Notes: generated by a model not told the origin, from the sequence alone. Shown: positions 1 through 8,770, counted from the first letter of the stretch. The stretch is 22,147 nucleotides of DNA from CAYNTC01 sp964432925 (GCA_964432925.1 CAYSPM010000029.1:1-22147); one strand, 5' to 3'. A program made the numbers and translations.

Positions 1-576
1 TCAGCTTTGAACCTGTTTTTATCTGCAACGTACCTTTATAAAATATTCCCAAAGAATAGGTTCTTTGGAAGAGAGCACATGACCTGGTGGGACTACGAGG
101 ATGTCAGGGAAGTGGAAACAGTCTGCGGCTGTTTTTCTTTGGTGAGGAACGAGGCAATAAATCAGGTGGGCCTTATGGACAAAACGTACTTTGTGTACGG
201 TGACGACCCAGATTGGTGTTATCGCTTTAAGAAGAACGGCTGGAAAGTAATGTTTACTCCGGAGCCCAAGATAATTCACTACGGTGGTCAGACCACAAAT
301 CAGATGGTTGACGAGTTCAAGTTGCAACTGTGTGGTAGTAAGTTGACGTTTATCAGGTTACATAGAAGTGCAACTGAATTTGTGTTTGCTCGTCTTTTTA
401 CATCTCTTTTTTTCCTGCTGAGAGTTCCTTATTGGCTGGTTGTTGGATTATTTAGTAAGAATGGGAAAAGTCAACCATTGCTGACGGCAAAAGCTTACTT
501 GAAAGCCGGATTCTATAGCATTGTGAGCTGGAAGAATCTGCTAATGAATAGCGAGGCTCTTAAAGGGAAGCTCTGA
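1..576 (+). CDS. Glycosyltransferase family 2, C-terminal part (5' truncated by window edge)
   Basis: The reading frame is open from base 1 and stops at 574-576, so only the C-terminal 191 residues of a longer gene are present; the TTG at 7 is not a believable start. The segment CGCFSLVRNEAINQVGLMD, then YVYGDD-like VYGDDPDWCYRFKKNGW and IIHYGG, is the standard C-terminal half of GT-A family 2 enzymes of the rhamnosyltransferase type, including the (E/D)D motif before the amphipathic end. About 20 hydrophobic residues (LFTSLFFLLRVPYWLVVGLF) near residue 140 suggest membrane association, as in many EPS glycosyltransferases. The role inferred is addition of a sugar to a lipid-linked EPS repeat unit at the inner face of the membrane. 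The next gene starts 141 bp downstream. Donor and acceptor cannot be told from sequence. Confidence 0.88.
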   Translation, partial: SALNLFLSATYLYKIFPKNRFFGREHMTWWDYEDVREVETVCGCFSLVRNEAINQVGLMDKTYFVYGDDPDWCYRFKKNGWKVMFTPEPKIIHYGGQTTNQMVDEFKLQLCGSKLTFIRLHRSATEFVFARLFTSLFFLLRVPYWLVVGLFSKNGKSQPLLTAKAYLKAGFYSIVSWKNLLMNSEALKGKL

Positions 577-717
577 GAAGCATATCTGCGTTTTCCGATC
601 TGGTTCAGAGGCGATTGGCATATAACTGCAAGGTACCGAGGTAACATGAAAACCTCATCGCCCCTATTGGATTAGCAATAAAGAACATATCGAAATCAAA
701 CATAAGGAAGATAAAGA

Positions 718-1824
718 ATGTCAGAACGATGTTCATTATGCATATTACCTGCGGATCTGCCCGGAGTAGATCTCGGTGGAAACGGCAAATGCAAGTACTG
801 CAGAGGGGCTGAAAGTGACCGAGGCGCCAATCGAGGCTCGCATAGTAAGCGTACAAGAGAAAGATTTGAGAAAATCATTAGATGTTTGCATGGAAGGGGC
901 AAGTATGATTGCCTAGTCCCTTTGAGCGGAGGCAAAGAAAGCAGTTACATCCTCTATGTTCTAGTCAAAGAATTTGACCTGAGACCGCTGGCTTTCAATT
1001 TTAATAACGGCTTTCAGCACGTTGATGCCGTTCGTAATATCGAACGCCTGGTAGATCAGTTAGATGTTGACTTGGTGGTCTACAGGCCGCAACAGCATTT
1101 TTTGCACAAACTGATGCGAGCCTTTCTATCGAAAGCCGGTGAGTTCTGTACGCCTTGTAATATGCTCATAAGTGCTACCTCATTTAGGTTGGCCCAGCAA
1201 AATGGTATTAGAGCGATAATGTCTGGAAATGCAATGGGAACGGATCCTGGTCTCGATGGGGTCAGCCCCGCGCTGTATTATGACCGGAGGTACTACCTTA
1301 ACATAGCAAGCGGTTTATTAGGACCTAGGGACAGAGAGTACTATATGAACCCACCCTATGTCCGGACGGCTATACGTCGTTTTTTGGGCTTGGAGGCCCA
1401 GGTTATCAACGTTCTCGATTACCTGCAACCGAGTCTTCAGGAAATACACGACAAGCTTGAGTCGATCGGCTGGAAGCGACCTGCTGGTGAGATCCAGCAT
1501 GGAGATTGCCTTCTTAACACGGTGAAGGACCATATTATGTGCAGGAAATGGGGCTGCTCCGAGATAAGTGCGATGTACAGCGTTCTTGTTAGAAACGGCG
1601 AGATGTCCCGAGAAGAGGCCTTGAAGAGGGCAACTAATGAGGAGCATACAGCAGTTCCATCTATATTGCCGGAATTTCTGAAAGCTATGGATATGACGGA
1701 AAGCGAGTTCGACGAAGCATGTAAGAAGGATTTCCGGGAAATACCAAATATGCGTACGACTTTTGTCTTCCGATGTGCAAAGATGGTATTACAGAAGGTT
1801 GAACAGTTAAGGGGACGCAGGTAA
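718..1824 (+). CDS. N-acetyl sugar amidotransferase (WbpG/PseA-like)
   Basis: A 368-residue protein of the N-acetyl sugar amidotransferase family, which uses ATP and ammonia to turn a sugar acetamido group into an acetamidino group in surface glycans. Four cysteines (C5, C8, C25, C28) form an N-terminal zinc-ribbon-like knuckle. The PP-loop ATP pyrophosphatase signature SGGKES lies at residues 70-75 and is followed by the family-typical PLAFNFNNGF stretch. A further CTPC motif sits at 144-147, and more cysteines lie near the C-terminus in the HIMCRKWGC segment. The ATG at 718 is preceded by AAGGAAG at good spacing. Known relatives work with HisH/HisF-like ammonia-supplying partners; none is visible here, so they must be elsewhere or be replaced. 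The setting between glycosyltransferases supports a glycan-modifying role. Confidence 0.85.
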   Translation: MSERCSLCILPADLPGVDLGGNGKCKYCRGAESDRGANRGSHSKRTRERFEKIIRCLHGRGKYDCLVPLSGGKESSYILYVLVKEFDLRPLAFNFNNGFQHVDAVRNIERLVDQLDVDLVVYRPQQHFLHKLMRAFLSKAGEFCTPCNMLISATSFRLAQQNGIRAIMSGNAMGTDPGLDGVSPALYYDRRYYLNIASGLLGPRDREYYMNPPYVRTAIRRFLGLEAQVINVLDYLQPSLQEIHDKLESIGWKRPAGEIQHGDCLLNTVKDHIMCRKWGCSEISAMYSVLVRNGEMSREEALKRATNEEHTAVPSILPEFLKAMDMTESEFDEACKKDFREIPNMRTTFVFRCAKMVLQKVEQLRGRR

Positions 1825-1845
1825 CAGGTGTAAAGGCAGGTCAGT

Positions 1846-3042
1846 TTGAAAAAGAGGGCAATTCTGTCATACAACCCTAAAAATGTAGATGTGGTTTGCT
1901 TTGGCGGCCAAGACTGGTGGTATCATAATCGTGGTCATATAGACGTGCAGTTGATGCGTCGCTTTGCCAAAATTGGCATAACTCTATACATCAACTCGAT
2001 TATTATGCAGAAGCTAAACATCGGACAAACAAAAAAATTCGCGCAGAAAGTAAAGCGTAAACTCAAAAGTATTCGAATTGGCTTACGAAAAGTCCAAGAA
2101 GGTTTTTGGGTATATAGTCCGCTCTCATTACCTATTCAACACATTAACCGAATCAAGTGCTTGAACGAAAAACTTTTATGGTACCAGATATCACATGTTA
2201 TCCAGAAAATAGGCATGAGTACACCCGTTGTTTGGGTTGCGTGCCCAAGCGCATGTGATCTTGCTCTCAAATTAAAAAGAGAAAAGCTTGTATATCAAAG
2301 AACCGACCGTTACGAGGATTTTCCTGGTGTTGATCACGAAGTTGTGAGAAAGTACGATCGGAAACTAAAAGTTAGCGCGGATTTAACCCTATATGTAAAT
2401 AGTAGTTTGTATGCGGAGGAAGCTGAACAATGCAAGCGAGCTTTCTATCTTGACCATGGTGTCGATTATGAAATGTTCGCAATGGCAGAGCGAAATACAT
2501 ATAAACCAGAAGACATTGCAGGTGTTCCCACGCCCATTGTTGGTTTCTTTGGTGATATCGAAGACCATACATTTGACATACCCTTTATGGAGAGGGTAGT
2601 TGATATTTTGACGGAAATGTCCTTTGTATTGATTGGGAAGGTCTCTTCGGACATAACTGGTTTGCAGGAGATGAAAAATGTCTGGTTATTAGGAAAAAAG
2701 CTATATGATCAAGTTCCACATTATGGCAAATGTTTTGACGTAGCAATAATGCCTTGGAGGCAGAATACTTGGATTGAAGCATGTAATCCAGTAAAACTCA
2801 AAGAGTACCTCGCGCTTGGTAAGCCAATAGTCAGCACGCCTTTCCCAGAACTAAAAAAGTACCATGATGTTGTATACATAGCCGATACACCAGAAGATTT
2901 TGCCCATTGTATAGTACAAGCTCTTAATGAGAATAGTCCTAAGCTTATCGCTGCCCGAAGAGAGAAGGTGAAGAAAGATACATGGGATAGCAAAGCGGAT
3001 GTGATTTTTGATGTCTTGTTTGCTGATAAAGCCCTTACCTAA
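1846..3042 (+). CDS. GT-B glycosyltransferase (family 1/4-like)
   Basis: A 398-residue protein with the layout of a GT-B glycosyltransferase. The N-terminal Rossmann half begins VDVVCFGGQDWWYHNRGH. The C-terminal half starts near VGFFGDIEDH and carries the nucleotide-sugar-binding region ending NPVKLKEYLALGKPIVST, whose Glu-containing KLKEYLALG motif is typical of these enzymes. No signal peptide or transmembrane helix is seen, so it should act at the cytosolic face of the membrane on EPS precursors. The start is TTG at 1846: AAGGCAGG lies just upstream, and the only in-frame upstream candidate, GTG at 1828, runs directly into a stop. It begins 21 bp after the amidotransferase and is probably cotranscribed. 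Specificity is unknown. The base composition is more A+T-rich than the genes downstream. Confidence 0.85.
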   Translation: MKKRAILSYNPKNVDVVCFGGQDWWYHNRGHIDVQLMRRFAKIGITLYINSIIMQKLNIGQTKKFAQKVKRKLKSIRIGLRKVQEGFWVYSPLSLPIQHINRIKCLNEKLLWYQISHVIQKIGMSTPVVWVACPSACDLALKLKREKLVYQRTDRYEDFPGVDHEVVRKYDRKLKVSADLTLYVNSSLYAEEAEQCKRAFYLDHGVDYEMFAMAERNTYKPEDIAGVPTPIVGFFGDIEDHTFDIPFMERVVDILTEMSFVLIGKVSSDITGLQEMKNVWLLGKKLYDQVPHYGKCFDVAIMPWRQNTWIEACNPVKLKEYLALGKPIVSTPFPELKKYHDVVYIADTPEDFAHCIVQALNENSPKLIAARREKVKKDTWDSKADVIFDVLFADKALT

Positions 3043-3121
3043 CAGTAAGCTTTGATCCCGCTTGTATTTCTAAAGTTAAACATCTATCAGGCTATTAGAG
3101 TTGTATTTATACTCTTACAAA

Positions 3122-3886
3122 ATGGATGAAACAGTTACGATTGCTAATGTGAGAATAGCCAATAAAAGTTTTAATGAAGTAGTAGAGACTATTATTAGAT
3201 GGATAGATGATAGAGATCCTCCACGGTATGTGGTAACACCGAACGTGGATCACATTATGAAACTTCAGGTTGACAAGGAGTTTAGAGATGTTTATCAGCA
3301 AGCTGACCTGATTCTGCCTGACGGTATGCCTTTAATTTGGGCATCAAAAATTTTGGGAAGTCCTCTAATCGAAAAGGTTTCTGGATCAGATCTTTTTGTC
3401 AAACTTTGCGAGAGGGCCTCCGAAGGAGGCTTTAGATTGTTTTTCTTAGGAGGAAACCCAGGAGACGCCAAGAAGGCAAAAGAAGTGCTTATGAGAAAGT
3501 ATCCGCTTCTTAAAATCGTGGGTGTGTATTGTCCACCATTTGGTTTTGAAAGGGACGAGTGTGAGAACAGCAATATTGAGCAGATAATTAGGAAAGCAGA
3601 ACCTGATATTCTCTTTGTGGGGCTCGGAGCACCAAAGCAGGAGAAGTGGATTCATGCGCACTATCGGGCTATCGGGGTGCCGGTTAGCATAGGGATAGGC
3701 ATAAGTTTTTCGTATGTTGCTGGGGCGATAAGACGAGCTCCGTTGTGGATGCAGAAAATTGGTTTGGAGTGGTTTTGGCGTTTGCTCATGGAACCGAAGC
3801 GTCTTTGGAAGCGTTATTTAGTTGATGATATTAAGTTCTTTAACCTAGTCCTGAAACAGAAGTTCAGGCAAACATTCTTAATATAA
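3122..3886 (+). CDS. WecG/TagA/CpsF family glycosyltransferase
   Basis: A 254-residue enzyme of the WecG/TagA/CpsF family, which transfers N-acetylmannosamine or its uronic acid derivative to an undecaprenyl-linked sugar. Recognisable blocks in order are VVTPNVDHIMKLQ, LILPDGMPLIWASKILG (with the conserved Asp of PDGMP), VSGSDLF, GFRLFFLGGNPG, ILFVGLGAPKQEKWI and the RAPLWMQKIGLEWFWRLL membrane-associating end. Together these cover the whole family domain. The frame can be extended to TTG at 3101, but the homologous part begins after the ATG at 3122, so I use that. Neither start has a convincing ribosome-binding site. It lies 79 bp after the GT-B gene. A hexapeptide acetyltransferase may once have followed it. 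Confidence 0.88.
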   Translation: MDETVTIANVRIANKSFNEVVETIIRWIDDRDPPRYVVTPNVDHIMKLQVDKEFRDVYQQADLILPDGMPLIWASKILGSPLIEKVSGSDLFVKLCERASEGGFRLFFLGGNPGDAKKAKEVLMRKYPLLKIVGVYCPPFGFERDECENSNIEQIIRKAEPDILFVGLGAPKQEKWIHAHYRAIGVPVSIGIGISFSYVAGAIRRAPLWMQKIGLEWFWRLLMEPKRLWKRYLVDDIKFFNLVLKQKFRQTFLI

Positions 3887-4004
3887 GATCGAGAAGAAAA
3901 AACTGAAACTGGCACACGTAGCTTTTTATGATCTGTTATTCTTAATGTCAACTTCGGAAAAGAAAGAGCAGCGATAGAAGTTATTTTGGATTTACGAAAA
4001 AGCT

Positions 4005-4041
4005 GGCAGAATGCTCCGGCTTTTAGTCGGAGAAGAATGCC
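4005..4041. repeat. Two-level stem-loop with purine internal loop
   Basis: CTCCGGC (4014-4020) pairs with GTCGGAG (4026-4032) around a 5-nt loop, with one G-T pair. Outside this, GGCA (4005-4008) pairs with TGCC (4038-4041), leaving an internal loop of GAATG on one side and AAGAA on the other. An element at the far end of the window (22098-22136) has the same plan with different stem bases. It is not followed by a clean T-run, so it looks more like a REP or IS200/IS605-type palindrome than a terminator. Function is not established. Confidence 0.5.
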
Positions 4042-4065
4042 GTAAAAAATAATCTTCCTTTGGGC

Positions 4066-4092
4066 AAGCCCCGACCTTTGGTCGGGGAGCTT
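4066..4092. repeat. GC-rich hairpin, terminator or palindromic repeat
   Basis: CCCCGACC (4069-4076), a TTT loop and GGTCGGGG (4080-4087) form a perfect 8-bp stem; AAG/CTT can extend it around a two-base bulge. It lies 180 bp after the WecG-like gene and has no T-run on the + strand. It may act as a structural transcription stop, or be a mobile palindromic repeat of the kind moved by Y1 transposases. Confidence 0.45.
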
Positions 4093-4171
4093 CACTAAGA
4101 GATATTATGAAAGTGCCTTATTAGTTCACAATTCGGGTTCATGCTCTACCGTTTATATTGGCTACGTATAG

Positions 4172-4315
4172 GTTCCCCTGTGTAAAGTTAGAATTGGAAG
4201 GAATTCAGTTGTAGGTGCCGGTTCTGTAGTTACCAGAGATATTCCAGCTTTCAGCGTCGTTGTAGGAAATCATGCCAGAGTCATAAAGCGTTATGACGAC
4301 TCAGCACAGACCTAG
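4172..4315 (+). pseudogene. Remnant of a hexapeptide-repeat acetyltransferase (C-terminal end)
   Basis: Read in the frame of 4184, the DNA encodes KVRIGRNSVVGAGSVVTRDI followed by PAFSVVVGNHARVIKRYDD and a stop at 4313-4315. This is the standard end of left-handed beta-helix sugar O-acetyltransferases (family ending GNPARVIK), here with His for the usual Pro. The same frame is closed by TAG at 4169-4171 and no usable start exists, so the gene is broken. The preceding 80 bp may contain shifted remains of the same gene (CCTG-TGTAAAG could be a one-base deletion in LPGVK). In the intact state it would have acetylated an EPS sugar. The rest of the 3887-4444 gap shows only the two hairpins above and no other gene. 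Confidence 0.72.
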
Positions 4316-4444
4316 GTCAAAACATGAATCGATATGTCTCCTTCTATCTAACAGATAAGCTTTTTGCTAAGTTTACACACGCCCATCTCATGTAGGAATA
4401 GGCCGAATGTGGCTGCGTTAGGTGATCATATATAGCAGAAATAT

Positions 4445-6424
4445 ATGAACAAGACAAAAAACATCAAGGCTATTATACTTGTGGGTCACCGTGATTTCGG
4501 ACGATGCGCGCTGGCATCTCAGTTGCCTACGGCAATGTGGCCCGTAGCAGGAAAATCTGTGCTGGAGCGTCTGCTCATCCACATAGCTGACCAAGGGATA
4601 AAGCATGTAGCCGTATGTTCCGAGGGTAGTGACTCATCACCGGCTGAATCCATTCACACAGATGAACGTTTGGAGGTGGAGTTCATAAATGAGCTGTTGC
4701 CGGTAGGCCCGGCGGGGTGCATACGCGCAGCCGTTGAACCCAATACTAACTCATTACTTCTTGTATTCTCCGCAAGTATGGTGTCCCCACCATTGATTGA
4801 TGACCTGCTAAATGCTCATTGCGAGGGGCATTCTGATCTGACTATGTTGTTCAATCCCGGAGATGGGCTTGATGAGTCCCCCAGCGACCCAACCGGAATA
4901 TATGTGTGCGAACCGAGCGTCCTGGAAAATATCCCAGAACAAGGCTATTTTGACATCAAGGAGGGCTTGATTCCCGAAATGCTCCGTGTTGGTAAGAGCA
5001 TTCACGCAGCAGTACTACCTAATCACGTTGGGAATTTTCGAGAGCGTGAAGGATACTTGCGTGCGATCACAAACTATCTAAGAAATCCTCCGAAAACAGA
5101 CGAGACTCTTGGGCTGTATGAGCAAGCACGCTCAGGAGTAGTGTGGATTTCGGACAGAGCCAGCGTTGACCAAAACGCTCAAATCTTTGGACCGGCTGCT
5201 ATCTTGGATGGCGCCAGCATTTCACGAGGTGCCCTTATTTTTGGTCCAACAATGGTGGAGAAAAATGTTAACATTGGCGAAGGCAGCGTTGTCATAGGTT
5301 CTGTTCTATGGGAAGGTTCACAACTAGGAGCACACAGTGAGGTCCACAGGTGTGTTCTTGATTACCGTGCAACCGTGCCGCCCAATATAATTGTTGAGGA
5401 AGGACCTGTACTTTTTAAGCCCAGGAGGATGCTAAGTCGTATTACGGCCAGGGCGTCAAGGCCCATCGAAAGCAGCGTAACTAAAGTACGAGGTGTACTG
5501 CAGTCAGGACTACATAAAATTGAAGGAAGATTACCAAGTTGGCTGAATTTTGAAAAGCCCCGATTTCTATATGGGCTTGCAGTTGGCCTTATCATAGTTG
5601 CGTTTCTTTGGTCGTACTGGCCCACCATAACAGACCTATGGCAAATATGGCAGAGGAACGATGAATATTCGTCGGGACTGTTGGTTCCGTTTCTGGCTGT
5701 GTATATTTTGTGGTCCAAGCGAACCGACATTGCAGGTTGCCCTGTCAAACCTTCTGTTTGGGGGGTTGTTGCCTTCTTAGTAGCCCAGGCGGGTAGACTT
5801 TTCGGGCTTTACTTTATGTATGCCTCAGCAGAACGGTTGTCTGTTGCCCTGAGCATTGTGGCGCTGGTGTTGCTTTTATTTGGTTGGCGCCTTTTACGAA
5901 AGGTTTCCACTACGTTGCTCTTTCTATTTTTGATGTTGCCGTGGCCCAACCGTGTGCAGGCCCTCGTGACGCTGCCATTGCAACGTTGGGCAGCTTCATC
6001 AGCCGTCTTCTCTCTGGAGATACTCGGCTATGATGTCATACAGGAAGGCAACATTATCCATATCGGTGACTCAAGCGTTGCGGTAGCGGAAGCCTGTAAC
6101 GGCTTGAGAATGGTAACAGCCTTTTTTGTAATTAGTGGCCTGGTGGTGCTTTTGATCAAGCGCTGCTGGTGGGAGAAACTCATTATCCTGGCATCAAGTC
6201 TGCCTATTGCCTTATTTTGCAACACAACACGTTTAACAGTCACGGCGATTGTTTTCACAGTGCTTAGCGGTGAGTACTGGGAGAGAATGTTTCATGATTT
6301 CGGTGGGTATGCAATGATGCCATTGGCCCTCGGCGCGATTATTACAGAACTCTGGCTTCTGACAAAGCTAACAACGCTCCCTACGAAGGAGGAAGTGATA
6401 ATAGTAACGAGACAAAACAAGTAA
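4445..6424 (+). CDS. Exosortase with N-terminal pseudo-nucleotidyltransferase and left-handed beta-helix domains
   Basis: A 659-residue fusion. Residues 1 to about 220 resemble the sugar-nucleotidyltransferase fold (KAIILVG..., PVAGKSVLERLL), but the glycine-rich GxGxR loop, the PK lysine and the GD metal-binding aspartate are absent (SASMVSPPL in its place). Residues about 237-320 carry hexapeptide repeats of a left-handed beta helix. From about 373 a multi-pass membrane exosortase domain follows. Its catalytic set is present: Cys551 in AEACNGLR, Arg596 in NTTRLT and His617 in FHDFGGYAM. The usual HG of the 'YxHGxLVP' motif reads SG (Ser410). Exosortases cleave C-terminal PEP-CTERM-type tails at the membrane and transfer the protein to an acceptor; six tailed candidate substrates lie downstream. 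ATG 4445 has no clear ribosome-binding site. No EpsI domain is attached. The fold of the front domain is inferred from motifs only. Confidence 0.85.
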   Translation: MNKTKNIKAIILVGHRDFGRCALASQLPTAMWPVAGKSVLERLLIHIADQGIKHVAVCSEGSDSSPAESIHTDERLEVEFINELLPVGPAGCIRAAVEPNTNSLLLVFSASMVSPPLIDDLLNAHCEGHSDLTMLFNPGDGLDESPSDPTGIYVCEPSVLENIPEQGYFDIKEGLIPEMLRVGKSIHAAVLPNHVGNFREREGYLRAITNYLRNPPKTDETLGLYEQARSGVVWISDRASVDQNAQIFGPAAILDGASISRGALIFGPTMVEKNVNIGEGSVVIGSVLWEGSQLGAHSEVHRCVLDYRATVPPNIIVEEGPVLFKPRRMLSRITARASRPIESSVTKVRGVLQSGLHKIEGRLPSWLNFEKPRFLYGLAVGLIIVAFLWSYWPTITDLWQIWQRNDEYSSGLLVPFLAVYILWSKRTDIAGCPVKPSVWGVVAFLVAQAGRLFGLYFMYASAERLSVALSIVALVLLLFGWRLLRKVSTTLLFLFLMLPWPNRVQALVTLPLQRWAASSAVFSLEILGYDVIQEGNIIHIGDSSVAVAEACNGLRMVTAFFVISGLVVLLIKRCWWEKLIILASSLPIALFCNTTRLTVTAIVFTVLSGEYWERMFHDFGGYAMMPLALGAIITELWLLTKLTTLPTKEEVIIVTRQNK

Positions 6425-6457
6425 TTATTGTCTACAATTATCGTAGGAGAGATACAG

Positions 6458-8770
6458 ATGGATAACTTAGAGAAATATCTTGACCGTGTAATCGACCAGA
6501 AACCGGATCACTCAAAGGGACCACCACTCTACAGTGTAGCCAGAAGTCCGAGTGCCCAAGTGCAGCCGGAGACTGAGGGAGCAGGATTGTCCAACACAGT
6601 GGGGCGAATACTTCGTCGCTGGTATGTAATATTGTTGACAGTCCTTGTAACGTGCGGAATCGGAATCCCTGCTATATGGTTCCTGATCGAACCAATGTAT
6701 AACGTGACCGCTGCAATAAGGGTAGCTCCGATTCTGACTAATATACTTTCGGGCGAGACGGAAAATTTTGGTGGAGTACAAACTTATCAAAGCTTTATGA
6801 ATACCCAGGCAAATATAATTGTCAGCAATACGGTATTGCAGAGGGTAACAGATGATTTGGCAGGTAGAAACTTGTCATTCTTCGAGGGTGAGATAGGCGG
6901 CGTCATCGCTAAAATCAGACATTGGTTGAGGTCCTTGCGAAGGGAGCCTGATCCCTTGATGATTCTTAGAGAGGCCATATTTGACAATGTTATCAATGTA
7001 ACAGCCGGCCGCCAAAGCGAGCTTATTCAGCTAAACATGGACAGCACAAAGCCAGGGGAAGCTGAGCAGATCATCAATGCTTTTATCCGGCACTACATGG
7101 CAGTTGAAGGTCTTAGCTCTATCGCAGGTCAAGACCAGGAACTACGCGTTCTTGAAGATCAGCGAAGAGTGCTGGGCGAAAAACTGCAAAATCGACACAC
7201 AGAGATCCGGCAATTAGCACAGGAGTATGGAACCACCACCTTGTCTGGTCAGCAGGATATGATGCTGCAGCGTGTGACTACACTCTTGGGAGAATTGACA
7301 AAACTCGAAGCGCACAGAGTCAGCCTCGAATCCCAGGTGCAATTATTGGAAAAGAGCGCAGATCAGGTCATCGGTCCTCAAGAATCACTGCGAATGCGAA
7401 GTGAATACATCAATTCTGATGCCTCAGTCCAGGAATTAACTCGTAATATTGTTAACTTGGAACGTGACCTGCTTATTGCTGAGCAGGCTTTGACATCTGA
7501 AAACCCAGCCGTAAAACAAAAAAGAGATCTATTGAATAGTTTTCAAGCTCGGCTAGAAGAGAAACGTCAAGACGTAGTCAAAGAATTTGAAAAAATAGTG
7601 TCTGAAGAAACAGACACAGCCCGAGAACAGAGGTTGCGCAGCGCCAAGACCGAGCTGGAACTTGTAAGGGCAAATGAACAACGTCTGCGTGAGTTAGTGG
7701 CTGCAGAAGACGTCCAGACGAAGCAACTCGGAAGAACGCAATTGAATATTGAGGACTTGCAGTTTCGATTGTTGTTGGAGAAGGAACTTTATGACACCGT
7801 TTGCCGACGGATACAGGTATTAGAAATGGAACGCAAGCGTCCTGCAAGGATTTCTGTAGCTTATAGTGCAAACATAGGTCCCATACGGGATAAGCGGATA
7901 AAATACTCAGCATCTCTTATTTTTAGCGCGCTGGCATGTGGCATAATGTTTGCATATATTCGAGACAAGGCCGATCAAACTGTCTGGACTCCTGATGATA
8001 TAACAAAACGTATTGGAATCCGGGTACTCGGCACTACCTCCGGCACACATACTATTAGACCGGCACTCTTTCCAGCCCAGATAGCCAGGGATTACCAGAC
8101 TATTCGTGCAAACTTAGGATTGTTGTATAGCGAAGGGATACCAAAAAAGCTTGCTGTCACGAGCCCCGGAGTGCAAGAAGGCAAAACTACCTTTGCGGTT
8201 AATCTGGCAACAAGTCTGGCTAAGTCAGGGAAAAAGGTCTTGCTGATAGACGGTGATCTCAGGAAACCTGACATTGCATATATGTTGAATCTTCCCACAA
8301 CCCAAAAGGGTATCCAGGATGCGCTTTCTAAAGGCGATCTTGAGAAAGCGGTTTGTTCTATTCCATCAAGCGGCTTGGATGTAGTGCCAGCCAATTCGTT
8401 CAATGAGGCCGACGCTTACGAGCTTTTGGCTTCATCAATGACTGCCAAGCAAATCAACAAATTGAGTCAACGATACAATAATGTGATAATTGACACTCCG
8501 CCCGTTCTTGCATTTCCAGACGCATTGTTGTGGGCCAAAATTGCAGATGCTGTCGTGTTGACAAGTTTCGCCGGACACACCAAGGCACCAGACCTTACCA
8601 AAGCCAAAGAACGATTGGCAGAAATCAACGTGAGAGTTATGGGTGCAATCTTGAGCAACGTTCGAGCCACTCATGTCTACTACCGTTATGGTTATAGCTA
8701 TCGTGCGAATGCTGGCCGACCAGGCCGTCGTCCAAGACGAGGCAAGCCAAGGCTATTATTACCCTTGTAA
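6458..8770 (+). CDS. Polysaccharide chain-length determinant/tyrosine autokinase (Wzc-like)
   Basis: A 770-residue BY-kinase of the Wzz plus CpsD/CapB type, controlling EPS polymer length and export at the inner membrane. TM1 is at about 57-77 and TM2 at about 484-503. Between them lies a periplasmic region rich in coiled coil (repeated Leu/Glu/Arg heptads, about 220-420). The cytosolic kinase has Walker A GVQEGKTT (Lys576), Walker A' LLIDGDLRKP (Asp598/Asp600) and Walker B NNVIIDTPP (Asp679). A C-terminal tyrosine cluster (Tyr741, 742, 744, 746, 748), followed by an Arg/Pro-rich basic tail, is the expected autophosphorylation site. I start at ATG 6458 because TAGGAGAG precedes it; a TTG ten codons upstream is in frame but lacks a site. 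It begins 33 bp after the exosortase gene, suggesting one operon. Confidence 0.93.
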   Translation: MDNLEKYLDRVIDQKPDHSKGPPLYSVARSPSAQVQPETEGAGLSNTVGRILRRWYVILLTVLVTCGIGIPAIWFLIEPMYNVTAAIRVAPILTNILSGETENFGGVQTYQSFMNTQANIIVSNTVLQRVTDDLAGRNLSFFEGEIGGVIAKIRHWLRSLRREPDPLMILREAIFDNVINVTAGRQSELIQLNMDSTKPGEAEQIINAFIRHYMAVEGLSSIAGQDQELRVLEDQRRVLGEKLQNRHTEIRQLAQEYGTTTLSGQQDMMLQRVTTLLGELTKLEAHRVSLESQVQLLEKSADQVIGPQESLRMRSEYINSDASVQELTRNIVNLERDLLIAEQALTSENPAVKQKRDLLNSFQARLEEKRQDVVKEFEKIVSEETDTAREQRLRSAKTELELVRANEQRLRELVAAEDVQTKQLGRTQLNIEDLQFRLLLEKELYDTVCRRIQVLEMERKRPARISVAYSANIGPIRDKRIKYSASLIFSALACGIMFAYIRDKADQTVWTPDDITKRIGIRVLGTTSGTHTIRPALFPAQIARDYQTIRANLGLLYSEGIPKKLAVTSPGVQEGKTTFAVNLATSLAKSGKKVLLIDGDLRKPDIAYMLNLPTTQKGIQDALSKGDLEKAVCSIPSSGLDVVPANSFNEADAYELLASSMTAKQINKLSQRYNNVIIDTPPVLAFPDALLWAKIADAVVLTSFAGHTKAPDLTKAKERLAEINVRVMGAILSNVRATHVYYRYGYSYRANAGRPGRRPRRGKPRLLLPL

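Noticed and set aside
3416..3430. Perfect hairpin GCCTCC-GAA-GGAGGC followed by T-rich sequence
   Set aside because: It lies inside the conserved body of the WecG-like gene and encodes normal residues (ASEGG), so a terminator there is unlikely. Probably chance.
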